A stretch of 45,993 bases of DNA, taken from NCBI GenBank assembly GCA_016869285.1, contig VGEN01000017.1:1-45993 (forward strand). Direction: 5' to 3'. This stretch comes from Alphaproteobacteria bacterium. Its GTDB lineage: Bacteria > Pseudomonadota > Alphaproteobacteria > SHVZ01. How positions within the stretch are numbered: the first letter of the stretch is position 1; every line of letters begins with the position of its first letter. Under the pieces are notes generated by a model. The model saw only the letters and a list, made by a program, of their open reading frames with translations. It was not told where the DNA came from and did no database searches. A program made the translations under genes and the position numbers. Below, one piece after another: positions 37,101 through 44,394 of the stretch.

Positions 37101-38554
37101 GGCACTACTCCAGCTATGCGCCAAGCGAGGTCGAGCGCGGCAGCGGGGAACAGGAATAGCGCGATGCAGCCGATGGCGGTCAGGCCTTGCGCGACGACGA
37201 TCGGTGCCGGCGCCTCGCCATGCATCTCGCCGCTGCCCTCGCGGAAGAAGGCGACGTAAACCGGCGGCAGCAGGTAGGCGGCGTTCAACAGCGTGCTAAG
37301 CAGCAGCACGGCGAGGACGATGGAATGCCCACCCTCCGCGGCGGCGGCCAGAATGTACCACTTGCTGATGAAGCCGGCGGTCGGCGGCAGACCGATCATG
37401 CTAAAAGCGCCGACCGCGAAGGCGGCCATCGTAAGCGGCATCCGACGGCCGATGCCGTCCAGCTCGCTAACTTCCGTCTTGTGAGCAGCGGTGTAGATCG
37501 CGCCTGCGGCGAAGAACAGGGTGATCTTGCCAAAGGCGTGCGCGGCGATATGGAGTGCGGCGCCGACAGTCGACAAGGGAGCAAGTAAGCCCGCTGCCAG
37601 CACAACGTAGGAGAGCTGGCTCACCGTCGAATAGGCGAGGCGGCGTTTGAGGTTGTTCTGGAAGAGCGCAATTACCGAGGCGGCGAGGACGGTGAAGCCG
37701 GCAACCGCTACGAGCCAACTACCGATCCCGACCTCTGCCAGATGATCGACGCCAAGCACATAGACAACGACCTTCAGCACACTGAAGACTCCCGCCTTGA
37801 CCACCGCGACCGCATGCAGAAGTGCACTAACTGGAGTCGGCGCGACCATCGCCGCCGGTAGCCAGCGATGGATCGGCATGACTGCGGCCTTGCCGATGCC
37901 GAAGACGAAGAGCGCGAGCAAGACGCCGGTGGTCGGTGCATCGGCCACTCTGGCCACAATGCCGCCGGAAACGAAGTCGCCGGTGCCGGTCAGCAGATAG
38001 ACCCAGACGACTGCGGACAGGAACAGCACCAGCGAGCTGCCGAGCAGCATGGCAAGATAGATCCGGCCGGCGCGGATCGCCTCGGCATTGTGCTTGTGGA
38101 CGACCAGCGGATAGGTCGCAAGCGTCAGCATCTCGTAGAAGAGGAACAGCGTCGCCAGATTTGCAGCGAATGCTATTCCCATCGTCGCTGCCAGCGAGGC
38201 GGCAAAGCACACATAAAACGAGGTCTGGCGCGGCTCGCGGTTCGCCCGCATGTAGCCGATCGAGTAGATCGAGTTGACGATCCACAACAGCGAAGCGACG
38301 GCGCCGAACAGGAGGCCGAGCGGCTCGATAGCGAGGCGGAGCTCGACACCGGGCAGGATCGGCCACGGCGCGGTCGAGATCGGGTCGCCGCCCCAACTGT
38401 CGAGCGTCAGCGCGGCGACCGTCGCAAACAGCAGGCCGGCGGCGATGAGAGTTACGGCCTCGCGCCGGTTGGGGTGAGCACCGGAGAGAGCGATGAAGAT
38501 CGTGCTCGCGCCGGGAATCGCGACCATCAGCAGCAGGAGCGTCGCAGGGTTCAT
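37097..38554 (-). CDS. Second antiporter-like (NuoM/MrpA-N-like) membrane subunit of the Mrp cluster
   Basis: This 485-residue multi-pass protein belongs to the ND2/4/5 antiporter family. LYSIGYM-like IYSIGYMRAN near residue 98 resembles the ND5/MrpA N-terminal part. Glu in FLFYEMLTLATYP and Lys in HAVAVVKAGVFSVLK match the functional pair of the proton channel, and LFQNNLKRRLAYSTVSQLSY is the conserved cytoplasmic loop. It may take the place of the missing MrpA N-terminal domain. It overlaps mnhD by 4 bases and the small membrane gene by 4. Confidence 0.9.
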   Translation of the reverse strand: MNPATLLLLMVAIPGASTIFIALSGAHPNRREAVTLIAAGLLFATVAALTLDSWGGDPISTAPWPILPGVELRLAIEPLGLLFGAVASLLWIVNSIYSIGYMRANREPRQTSFYVCFAASLAATMGIAFAANLATLFLFYEMLTLATYPLVVHKHNAEAIRAGRIYLAMLLGSSLVLFLSAVVWVYLLTGTGDFVSGGIVARVADAPTTGVLLALFVFGIGKAAVMPIHRWLPAAMVAPTPVSALLHAVAVVKAGVFSVLKVVVYVLGVDHLAEVGIGSWLVAVAGFTVLAASVIALFQNNLKRRLAYSTVSQLSYVVLAAGLLAPLSTVGAALHIAAHAFGKITLFFAAGAIYTAAHKTEVSELDGIGRRMPLTMAAFAVGAFSMIGLPPTAGFISKWYILAAAAEGGHSIVLAVLLLSTLLNAAYLLPPVYVAFFREGSGEMHGEAPAPIVVAQGLTAIGCIALFLFPAAALDLAWRIAGVVP

Positions 38555-40029
38555 GTCGCGGCTCCGCCGATCAGCAGGGCGGCGGCGCGGCCGGCGACTT
38601 CGACGGTAAGCGATGTATCAAGGCCGAAGTAGATGCAGAGCGCGGTCAGGATCCAAGCCGGCATCAGCATCGAGATCGGCATCTCGGCGAATTCTTCCGT
38701 CGAGGGCGGCCGGAAGCAGGCGGCCTCGACGATGCGCCAGACGTAAACGACGGCGAGGGCCGAGGCTCCGACGATAGCGAAGGCGAGCCAGAGCTGTCCC
38801 TGCTCGATCGCCGCCGACGCCAGCAGCCACTTTCCAACGAAGCCGACGGTGCCGGGCACGCCGATCAGGCTGAGCCCGGCGATGACGATTCCGGCGAAGG
38901 TCGCGGGCATGCGGCGAGCGAGGCCGCCAAGCGCATCGATGTTCATGTCGCCGCCGCGCAAGATCGCACCGCCGACGAGCAGGAACAGGGCGCCCTTCAT
39001 CACCGCGTGATTGAAGAGATGGACTATCGCGCCGGTCAGCCCGGCCTCGCTGCCAATGCCGATGCCGAGGGTGATGTAGCCGATCTGCGCTACGCTCGAA
39101 TAAGCGAGCATTCGCTTGATGCCGGCCTGGTGGATCGCCGCGATCGAGGCGAGGATTATGGCCGCAACCGAGAGCGCGATCCAGATCGCCGGAATCGGCG
39201 AGGCGGCAAACGGGAAGCTCGGCCCAAGCACGGTGAAGAAGAAGCGCAGCAGCAGGTAAATCGCGACCTTGGTCGCGGTCGCCGCCAGGAACGCAGTGCC
39301 CACCGTCGGCGCATAGGCGTAGGCGTTCGGCAGCCAGTAGTGGAGGGGAAACAGCGCCAGCTTCAACCCGAGGCCGACCGAAAGGAAGGCGATGCCGACC
39401 ACCACGGGACGCACGTCCTCGACGGTGGCGAGCCTAGCGGCGAGATCGACCATGTTCAGGGTGCCGGTGACCACATAGAGGAAGCCGACGCCGATGATGA
39501 AGAATGTCGCGCCGACGGTCCCGAGGATCAGGTACTGGTACGCAGCGAAAAGCGCCTTGCGGTCGCGGCCAAGCGCGATCAGCACATAGGAGGAGAGCGA
39601 CGCGACCTCCATGAAGACGAAGACGTTGAAAGCATCCGCCGTGATCGACATGCCAAGCAGGCCGGTCAGGCAGAGCAGATAGCTGGCGTAGAACCAGGGA
39701 TGGCTCTCCTCGGCGATCTCGCGCGCTACGCTGCGGCGTGCATAGGGCATCACGACCGCGCCGATGCCGGCGACCAAGAGCAGGAGCAGCGCGTTGGCTT
39801 CGTCGACTCGATACTCGATGCCCCAGGGCGGCTCCCAGCTGCCGAGCCGGTAGGAGATCGGACCGCCGCTGGCGGCACGGGCGAGAAGCCAGGCGGAGAT
39901 CGCAGCCGCGACCAAGCTCGTCGCCGTCGCCAGCGCCCAGGCGGGCACCGACCGTCTGAGCATGGCGCAGATGCCCGCGGCGAGCAGGGGGATCGCCACC
40001 TGGAGGGCCGGCAGGTGATCGGCGATCAC
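38551..40029 (-). CDS. mnhD: Monovalent cation/H+ antiporter subunit D
   Basis: This 492-residue membrane protein has about 14 helices and matches MrpD/MnhD. The functional Glu is in VFMEVASLSSYVL and the Lys in ATATKVAIYLLLRF; HQAGIKRMLAYSSVAQIGYI is the conserved loop. LFNHAVMKGALFLLVGG carries the later His/Lys helix. Mrp complexes exchange protons for Na+ (or K+) across the inner membrane, for alkali or salt tolerance. Four-base overlaps with mnhC upstream and the next antiporter-like gene downstream point to tight coupling. Confidence 0.93.
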   Translation of the reverse strand: MIADHLPALQVAIPLLAAGICAMLRRSVPAWALATATSLVAAAISAWLLARAASGGPISYRLGSWEPPWGIEYRVDEANALLLLLVAGIGAVVMPYARRSVAREIAEESHPWFYASYLLCLTGLLGMSITADAFNVFVFMEVASLSSYVLIALGRDRKALFAAYQYLILGTVGATFFIIGVGFLYVVTGTLNMVDLAARLATVEDVRPVVVGIAFLSVGLGLKLALFPLHYWLPNAYAYAPTVGTAFLAATATKVAIYLLLRFFFTVLGPSFPFAASPIPAIWIALSVAAIILASIAAIHQAGIKRMLAYSSVAQIGYITLGIGIGSEAGLTGAIVHLFNHAVMKGALFLLVGGAILRGGDMNIDALGGLARRMPATFAGIVIAGLSLIGVPGTVGFVGKWLLASAAIEQGQLWLAFAIVGASALAVVYVWRIVEAACFRPPSTEEFAEMPISMLMPAWILTALCIYFGLDTSLTVEVAGRAAALLIGGAAT

Positions 40030-40397
40030 GCTGGATCGTCCCGGTCCAGGATCTCATCCTCCTCGATGGTCCCGTACTCCTCATGGATGCGAACCACCAG
40101 AGCGAGCCCGAGGGCCAGTGTGGCGACGCCGACGACGATCGCGGTCAGGATCAGTACATGCGGGAGCGGGTTGGAATACGTGACGATACCATCGGCTATG
40201 ATCGGCGGACTGCCGCCGGCGATCTTTCCCGGCGCGATGTAGAGGAGATAGACCGAGGTCTGGAACACGCCGAGGCCGATCAGCTTCTTGATCAGATTGC
40301 CGCGCGCGACCAGGACGTAGAGCCCGACGACCATGAGCACGACGACCCCGCCATGGATGGCGCGAACCGGCTCGATCGTTCCTGTGAGGTCGATCAA
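40026..40397 (-). CDS. mnhC: Monovalent cation/H+ antiporter subunit C
   Basis: This 123-residue protein is the NuoK-like subunit, with three helices. GLYVLVARGNLIKKLIGLGV is the family segment, and NPLPHVLILTAIVVGVATLA is the conserved last helix. An acidic C-terminal tail (IEEDEILDRDDPA) is present. The gene overlaps mnhB and mnhD by 4 bases each. It belongs to the membrane core of the complex. Confidence 0.93.
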   Translation of the reverse strand: MIDLTGTIEPVRAIHGGVVVLMVVGLYVLVARGNLIKKLIGLGVFQTSVYLLYIAPGKIAGGSPPIIADGIVTYSNPLPHVLILTAIVVGVATLALGLALVVRIHEEYGTIEEDEILDRDDPA

Positions 40398-40813
40398 CGT
40401 CCGCGCCCGGCGAACGCGTAGTAGATCGCGGTCATCGTGCTCGACACCGTGACCAGGACGCCGACCTCGACCCAGAAGATGCCGCGCTCCTGGCCGTGAA
40501 CCGGATCGGGATCGAGGACGAAGTAGTCGAGGAAGTTGCCTCCGGCGGCCAGTCCGGCGAACCCGACGCCGGCGTAGAGGACGACGCCCAGGGGAACCAG
40601 TATCTCGACCAGGCGCAACGGTACGATGCGCTTGACGTCCGCAAGGCCGAAGATCAGGGCGTAGAGGATAACAGCCGCGGCGACGATCACGCCCGCCTGG
40701 AATCCGCCGCCGGGACCGAGCTCGCCATGGAACTGCACGTAGAGCGCATAGAGCAGCAGGAACGGGATCAACAGCTTGGCGACAACGCGCGGGATGACTT
40801 CGCGATGCATCAT
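40394..40813 (-). CDS. mnhB: Monovalent cation/H+ antiporter subunit B
   Basis: This 139-residue membrane protein matches MnhB/MrpB. The signature LYVQFHGELGPGGGFQAGVI (25-44) is the GHxxPGGGFxxG-type loop of the family, followed by three helices (about 45-60, 70-90 and 112-132). ATG 40813 is followed by a second ATG. The gene overlaps the upstream DUF4040 gene by 4 bases. Confidence 0.94.
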   Translation of the reverse strand: MMHREVIPRVVAKLLIPFLLLYALYVQFHGELGPGGGFQAGVIVAAAVILYALIFGLADVKRIVPLRLVEILVPLGVVLYAGVGFAGLAAGGNFLDYFVLDPDPVHGQERGIFWVEVGVLVTVSSTMTAIYYAFAGRGR

Positions 40814-41367
40814 GATCCCGTCCCCTGCTTGTCGTCCCGAGGAGCGCGCCGTCGGCGACGCAGCAGCACCATAACGCCGATGCCTGCAGTGAAGATCACC
40901 GTGGCCTCTCCGAGCGTGTCGAAGCCGCGATAGCTGGCGAGAACGGCGGTCACCGCGTTGGGAACGCCGGTCTCACGAACCACGTCATTCAGATACCTGG
41001 GCGCCACATGGCGATGCATGGGAGTAGACGGATCGCCGAAAGGCGGCAGGTGAGCGACGCCGTAGAGGAGCGCGACGCCGGTCACGATCGACATGGCGAG
41101 CGGGAACAACGCCAGCCTCGTCGGCGGTGCCTCGTGGATGTGGGTCAGGTAGAGCGTTCCCAGGAGCAGCACCGTCGATATGCCGGCGCCGACCGAAGCC
41201 TCGGTCATCGACACGTCGACTGCGTCGAGGGCGAGCAGCGCCAGCGCCATCATGAAGCTGTAGATCCCGCCGAGCGCGACGAGGGCGAACAGGTTGCGCA
41301 GACGCGCGATCGCCAATGCCGTCGCGATCAGGAGGATGACCAGCGCCCCGTAGATCAGGAGATCGAT
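40810..41367 (-). CDS. MrpA C-terminal-like subunit (DUF4040/MbhD plus MbhE), probably non-AUG start
   Basis: The protein corresponds to the C-terminal part of MrpA, here encoded alone: a DUF4040/MbhD region (RLRNLFALVALGGIYSFMMA with DAVDVSMTEASVGAGI) and an MbhE-like part ending FDTLGEATVIFTAGIGVMVL. The first TTG (41316) would give 168 residues but cut off a hydrophobic segment (IDLLIYGALVILLIATALAI) that the family has. An in-frame TAG lies just upstream, and no ATG, GTG or TTG lies between it and 41316. ATC at 41367-41365 has a GGGAG site 8 bases upstream and gives 185 residues; CTG at 41358 is another option. The start overlaps the mnhG end. Confidence 0.82.
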   Translation of the reverse strand: MDLLIYGALVILLIATALAIARLRNLFALVALGGIYSFMMALALLALDAVDVSMTEASVGAGISTVLLLGTLYLTHIHEAPPTRLALFPLAMSIVTGVALLYGVAHLPPFGDPSTPMHRHVAPRYLNDVVRETGVPNAVTAVLASYRGFDTLGEATVIFTAGIGVMVLLRRRRRAPRDDKQGTGS

Positions 41368-41684
41368 GGCGGCTTCTCCCTATCGGCGAGCAGCGGCTTA
41401 AGCCCGCGGTGACGGGCAGCCCGTCCGAGCGCGTGGCAGGCAACTGGACTGGTCAGCCCGAGGAAGAGGATCAGGATCGTCAGCTTGACCGAAATCAAGC
41501 TCAGGCCCGCTTGCACGATCAGGCCGACGAGGATGAGCGAAACGCCGAAGGGATCGATGACGCCTGAGGCATGCATGCGTGTGTAGAGGTCGGGAAAGCG
41601 AATGATGCCGAAGGCGCCGGCGAGAGTGAAGAAGCTGCCGGCGAGTATCAGTGCCCAGCTGATGATGTCGGCGAGAAGGCTCAT
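41355..41684 (-). CDS. mnhG: Monovalent cation/H+ antiporter subunit G
   Basis: This 109-residue protein has three helices and the PhaG/MnhG signature: LAGAFGIIRFPDLYTRMHAS, then GVSLILVGLIVQAG. It is part of the Mrp membrane domain. Its start overlaps mnhF by 4 bases and its end overlaps the proposed DUF4040 start by 13 bases. Confidence 0.94.
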   Translation of the reverse strand: MSLLADIISWALILAGSFFTLAGAFGIIRFPDLYTRMHASGVIDPFGVSLILVGLIVQAGLSLISVKLTILILFLGLTSPVACHALGRAARHRGLKPLLADREKPPSIS

Positions 41685-41980
41685 CGCGATGTCTCGGTCG
41701 GCGGCGGCTCGATGCCTTCAGGGTCTCCGAGACTGCCGAATCGGAAGAACTTCAGGATGGCGAGCGTGCTGAGCACGTTCAGGAGGGCGTAGACGAGGGC
41801 GACATCGAGGAACTCAGGACGGCCGATGAGGAAGCCGTGGGTCGCCATCAGGCCGACCGCGAGCGTGCCGATGGTGTTAGCGGCGAGCACGCGATCATAG
41901 ACGGTCGGTCCCATCCAGGCACGGGCCAGAACCAGCGCGATGGCGAGGATGAGCGCGGCTGTGGCGGCGATGAACATCAT
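41681..41980 (-). CDS. mnhF: Monovalent cation/H+ antiporter subunit F
   Basis: This 99-residue protein has three helices and the MnhF signature LARAWMGPTVYDRVLAANTI with LVYALLNVLSTLAILKFFR. A longer frame from 42037 is open, but ATG 41980 overlaps the mnhE stop (ATGA) and gives the usual N-terminus MMFIAATAAL. The C-terminal tail GDPEGIEPPPTE is not membrane-embedded. It acts as a small membrane subunit of the antiporter. Confidence 0.93.
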   Translation of the reverse strand: MMFIAATAALILAIALVLARAWMGPTVYDRVLAANTIGTLAVGLMATHGFLIGRPEFLDVALVYALLNVLSTLAILKFFRFGSLGDPEGIEPPPTETSR

Positions 41981-42453
41981 CCATTCGCTTCCAGACGGGT
42001 GACCCGCCGATCCATGTCGCCCTCCTCGAGGCTGCATGCGCCTTCGCGAGTCAGCGCGTGAACGATGATCGCTGTGTTCTCCACCTCGAGCGATATCGTG
42101 CCCGGCGTGAGTGTGATCGAGTTTGCGTAGATCACACGGCCGACCTCGGTCGATTGGGTGGCGCGGACCTTGACCAGTGTCGGCGTGATCTGCGGCTGCG
42201 GCGAAAGGATCAGCTTGGTGACGTCCCAGGCGGACTTGGCCATCTCCCAGCTAAGCCAGAGCCAGTAGCCGACGGCGCGCGCGCCCAAGTGGAGCGGCTG
42301 CCCATCGCTGTCGAGGATGCGCATCCGCGCACAGACGGCGAGAACCGCAACCGTGCTGCCGATGCCCGCGGCGACGAGGAAGGGCGTGAAATGCCCGGAC
42401 AGCAGCAGCCAGAAGGTGAAGAGCGCTATGGCGAGGCCGACTCGCTGACGCAC
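41977..42453 (-). CDS. mnhE: Monovalent cation/H+ antiporter subunit E
   Basis: This 158-residue protein matches MnhE: two N-terminal helices (about 4-40), then a soluble part with RVIYANSITLTPGTISLEVE and VHALTREG, the family landmarks. The frame is open to 42525, but GTG 42453 follows a GGAGG site 9 bases upstream and gives the typical length. It is the first gene of the Mrp operon. The 88 bases upstream (42454-42541) separate it from the secreted-protein gene on the same strand and may hold the promoter; no motif was recognised. Confidence 0.9.
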   Translation of the reverse strand: MRQRVGLAIALFTFWLLLSGHFTPFLVAAGIGSTVAVLAVCARMRILDSDGQPLHLGARAVGYWLWLSWEMAKSAWDVTKLILSPQPQITPTLVKVRATQSTEVGRVIYANSITLTPGTISLEVENTAIIVHALTREGACSLEEGDMDRRVTRLEANG

Positions 42454-42541
42454 GCCCGCAATCCTCCGTGACCGATCTACAACGCTCTGAGAGTCAGCCT
42501 GCCATGCGACCGACATAGGCCGCAACCCAACGGGTGTTCAT

Positions 42542-43015
42542 TTAACGAAGCAGGATCTGGTGCGCGTAGCGGTCACCGTCGGTGACCGTGAGCTGCTGGA
42601 ACCCCAGCAGCTTCAGAAGATCGAGAAAGGTGAAGATCTCTTCGACCCTGAAGCTTTGGAAGAGCGGGCTCTCGCGCGACCCATGTGTCAGGAGCGCAAG
42701 AAAACCGCGCATGCGGTAGAGCGTGTCGGCATATCCTGCCGTCATGCTGACGATGATCAGCTTCTCGGCCTCCTCGCCCTTGGCGTAGATGGTAAAGGGC
42801 GGCGGATAAGGGCGCTCGAGCTGGCCTAGGGTGAGCGCCTGGGTGAATTGCAGGCGCCGCGAGCGATCGGCGTCGATCATCGTGCGCGCGCGCGAGACAT
42901 ACTCCTCGCGGCTCTGCGGCTCCGGATAGTAGTAGCCGGCATGCGCGCCCTCCTGCGCGGCGGCCGGGCCGGCAAGCGCGACGAGCAGTCCTGCGACTGC
43001 GAGACGGAGCCTCAT
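42542..43015 (-). CDS. Secreted hypothetical protein upstream of the Mrp operon
   Basis: This 157-residue protein has a signal peptide (MRLRLAVAGLLVALAGPAAAQ, cleaved near residue 21). The mature part starts with a Tyr/Pro segment (HAGYYYPEPQSREEYVSRAR), then a mixed alpha/beta region with PYPPPFTIYAKGEEAEKLII and ADTLYRMRGFLALLTHGSR. I do not recognise a named family, although similar periplasmic proteins with YYYPEP motifs seem to occur in related bacteria. The frame is open to 43129, but ATG 43015 gives the signal peptide. It is divergent from the acyl-CoA dehydrogenase gene and in the same direction as mnhE. Confidence 0.8.
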   Translation of the reverse strand: MRLRLAVAGLLVALAGPAAAQEGAHAGYYYPEPQSREEYVSRARTMIDADRSRRLQFTQALTLGQLERPYPPPFTIYAKGEEAEKLIIVSMTAGYADTLYRMRGFLALLTHGSRESPLFQSFRVEEIFTFLDLLKLLGFQQLTVTDGDRYAHQILLR

Positions 43016-43094
43016 GGTCTTGGTCCCCCTTCGCGGTAATTTACCAGGGAGAGGGCGGAGCGCTACTGTCGGTCGTCGCCTTCCAAGGAGCCTC

Positions 43095-44312
43095 ATGTTC
43101 CAGCTGACCCCGGACCAGATCGAACTCAAGGAGAAGGCGCGCGACCTCGCCCGGCATGTCGTGGCGCCGCGCGCCGCCGAGGTCGACCTCAGCGAAACCT
43201 ATCCCTGGGACAATGTGAAGGCGCTGACCGAGGCCGGCTTCATGGGCATGACCGTGCCGAAGGAGCTTGGCGGCCCCGGCCGCTCCTACTTCGATGCGGT
43301 CCTCGTGGTCGAAGAGTTGGCGAAGGTCTGCGGCGCCACCGGACGGATCGTCGTCGAGGGCAATATGGGCGCGGTCGGCGCCATCCTCGCCTACGGCTCC
43401 GAGGAGCAGAAGCGGCTGGCTGCGCGCCAGGTGCTCTCCGGCGACAAGCCGGCGATCTGCATCACCGAGCCGGGCGCCGGATCGGCGGCAACCGAGATGA
43501 GCACGCGCGCCGATAAGCGCGGCGACCGTTGGGTGCTCAACGGCAGGAAGCATTGGATCACTGGCGGCGGCGTCTCCAGGCTGCACCTGATCTTCGCGCG
43601 CGTCTTCGAAGGCGGGCGCGAGCGCGGCATCGGTGGTTTCATCGCCATGCTCGGCGACAAAGGCTTGGTCGTCGGCGCACGCGAGCCGGCGATGGGGCTG
43701 CGCGGCATCCCCGAGACCGAAATCCTGTTCGAGAACCTTGAAGTGCCTGAATCGATGGCGCTTGTGCCGCCCGAGGGCATCCAGCGCGGATTCGCCGGGC
43801 TGATGAACGCCTACAACGCCCAACGTGTCGGCGCCGGAACGGTTGCGCTCGGAATCGCCCAGGGTGCCTTCGACCTGGCATTGGCCTACGCGAAGGAGCG
43901 CGAGCAGTTCGGTCGGCCGATCGGCGAATTCCAGGGGCTGCAATGGATGCTGGCGGATATGTCGATGGGGCTCGACGCGGCGCGGCTGATGATCTGGCGT
44001 GCCGCGTACTGCACCGGGGAGGGCAGCGCCTTTCCCGATCCGATCGAGGCGGCGCAGGCGAAGATTCTCGCTTCCGAGACAGCCATCAAGGTGGTTAACG
44101 ACGCACTCCAGATCCACGGCGCGAAGGGCTACTCGCGCAACCTTCCGCTCGAGCGCATGACACGCGATGCACGTATGTTCACGATCGGCGGCGGCACCGC
44201 CCAAATTCTGCGCACGCTCGTCGCCGGGCGCTTGCTCGGTTGGAAACTGCCGCAGACGCGGGACGGCTACTTGGGGCTCAATGAGACTCGGCTCCGACCG
44301 AGCGGAGGCTGA
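43095..44312 (+). CDS. Acyl-CoA dehydrogenase family protein lacking the catalytic glutamate
   Basis: This 405-residue flavoprotein has the three-domain acyl-CoA dehydrogenase layout: ITEPGAGSAATEMSTRA (123-139) and KHWITGGG (152-159) bind FAD, and REQFGRPIGEFQGLQWMLAD and ALQIHGAKGYSRNLPLER are in the C-terminal helical domain. The usual catalytic Glu of IYEGT is replaced by Gly366 (TIGGGTAQI), and at the alternative site used by isovaleryl-CoA and long-chain dehydrogenases there is Gln243 (YNAQR). Arg84 (GATGRIVVEG) is present. As I recall, the desulfinase AcdDPN7, which acts on 3-sulfinopropanoyl-CoA, shares this glutamate-less pattern with an essential Arg84. A desulfinase or other non-oxidative role is therefore possible. 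ATG 43095 has an AAGGAG site 5-6 bases upstream. Confidence 0.92.
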   Translation: MFQLTPDQIELKEKARDLARHVVAPRAAEVDLSETYPWDNVKALTEAGFMGMTVPKELGGPGRSYFDAVLVVEELAKVCGATGRIVVEGNMGAVGAILAYGSEEQKRLAARQVLSGDKPAICITEPGAGSAATEMSTRADKRGDRWVLNGRKHWITGGGVSRLHLIFARVFEGGRERGIGGFIAMLGDKGLVVGAREPAMGLRGIPETEILFENLEVPESMALVPPEGIQRGFAGLMNAYNAQRVGAGTVALGIAQGAFDLALAYAKEREQFGRPIGEFQGLQWMLADMSMGLDAARLMIWRAAYCTGEGSAFPDPIEAAQAKILASETAIKVVNDALQIHGAKGYSRNLPLERMTRDARMFTIGGGTAQILRTLVAGRLLGWKLPQTRDGYLGLNETRLRPSGG

Positions 44313-44394
44313 TCCGTTAACACATTTTCGGTTACGGCAAACCGATCCCCCTGGTCATCTATCGGCTATTTCAAAGAAGGAGCCGAGGGGAGGC

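Noticed and set aside
44330..44360. CtrA box upstream of the histidine kinase (TTAAC ... GGTTAC)
   Set aside because: Half-site spacing is 11-12 bases, not 7, and the second half-site is mismatched.
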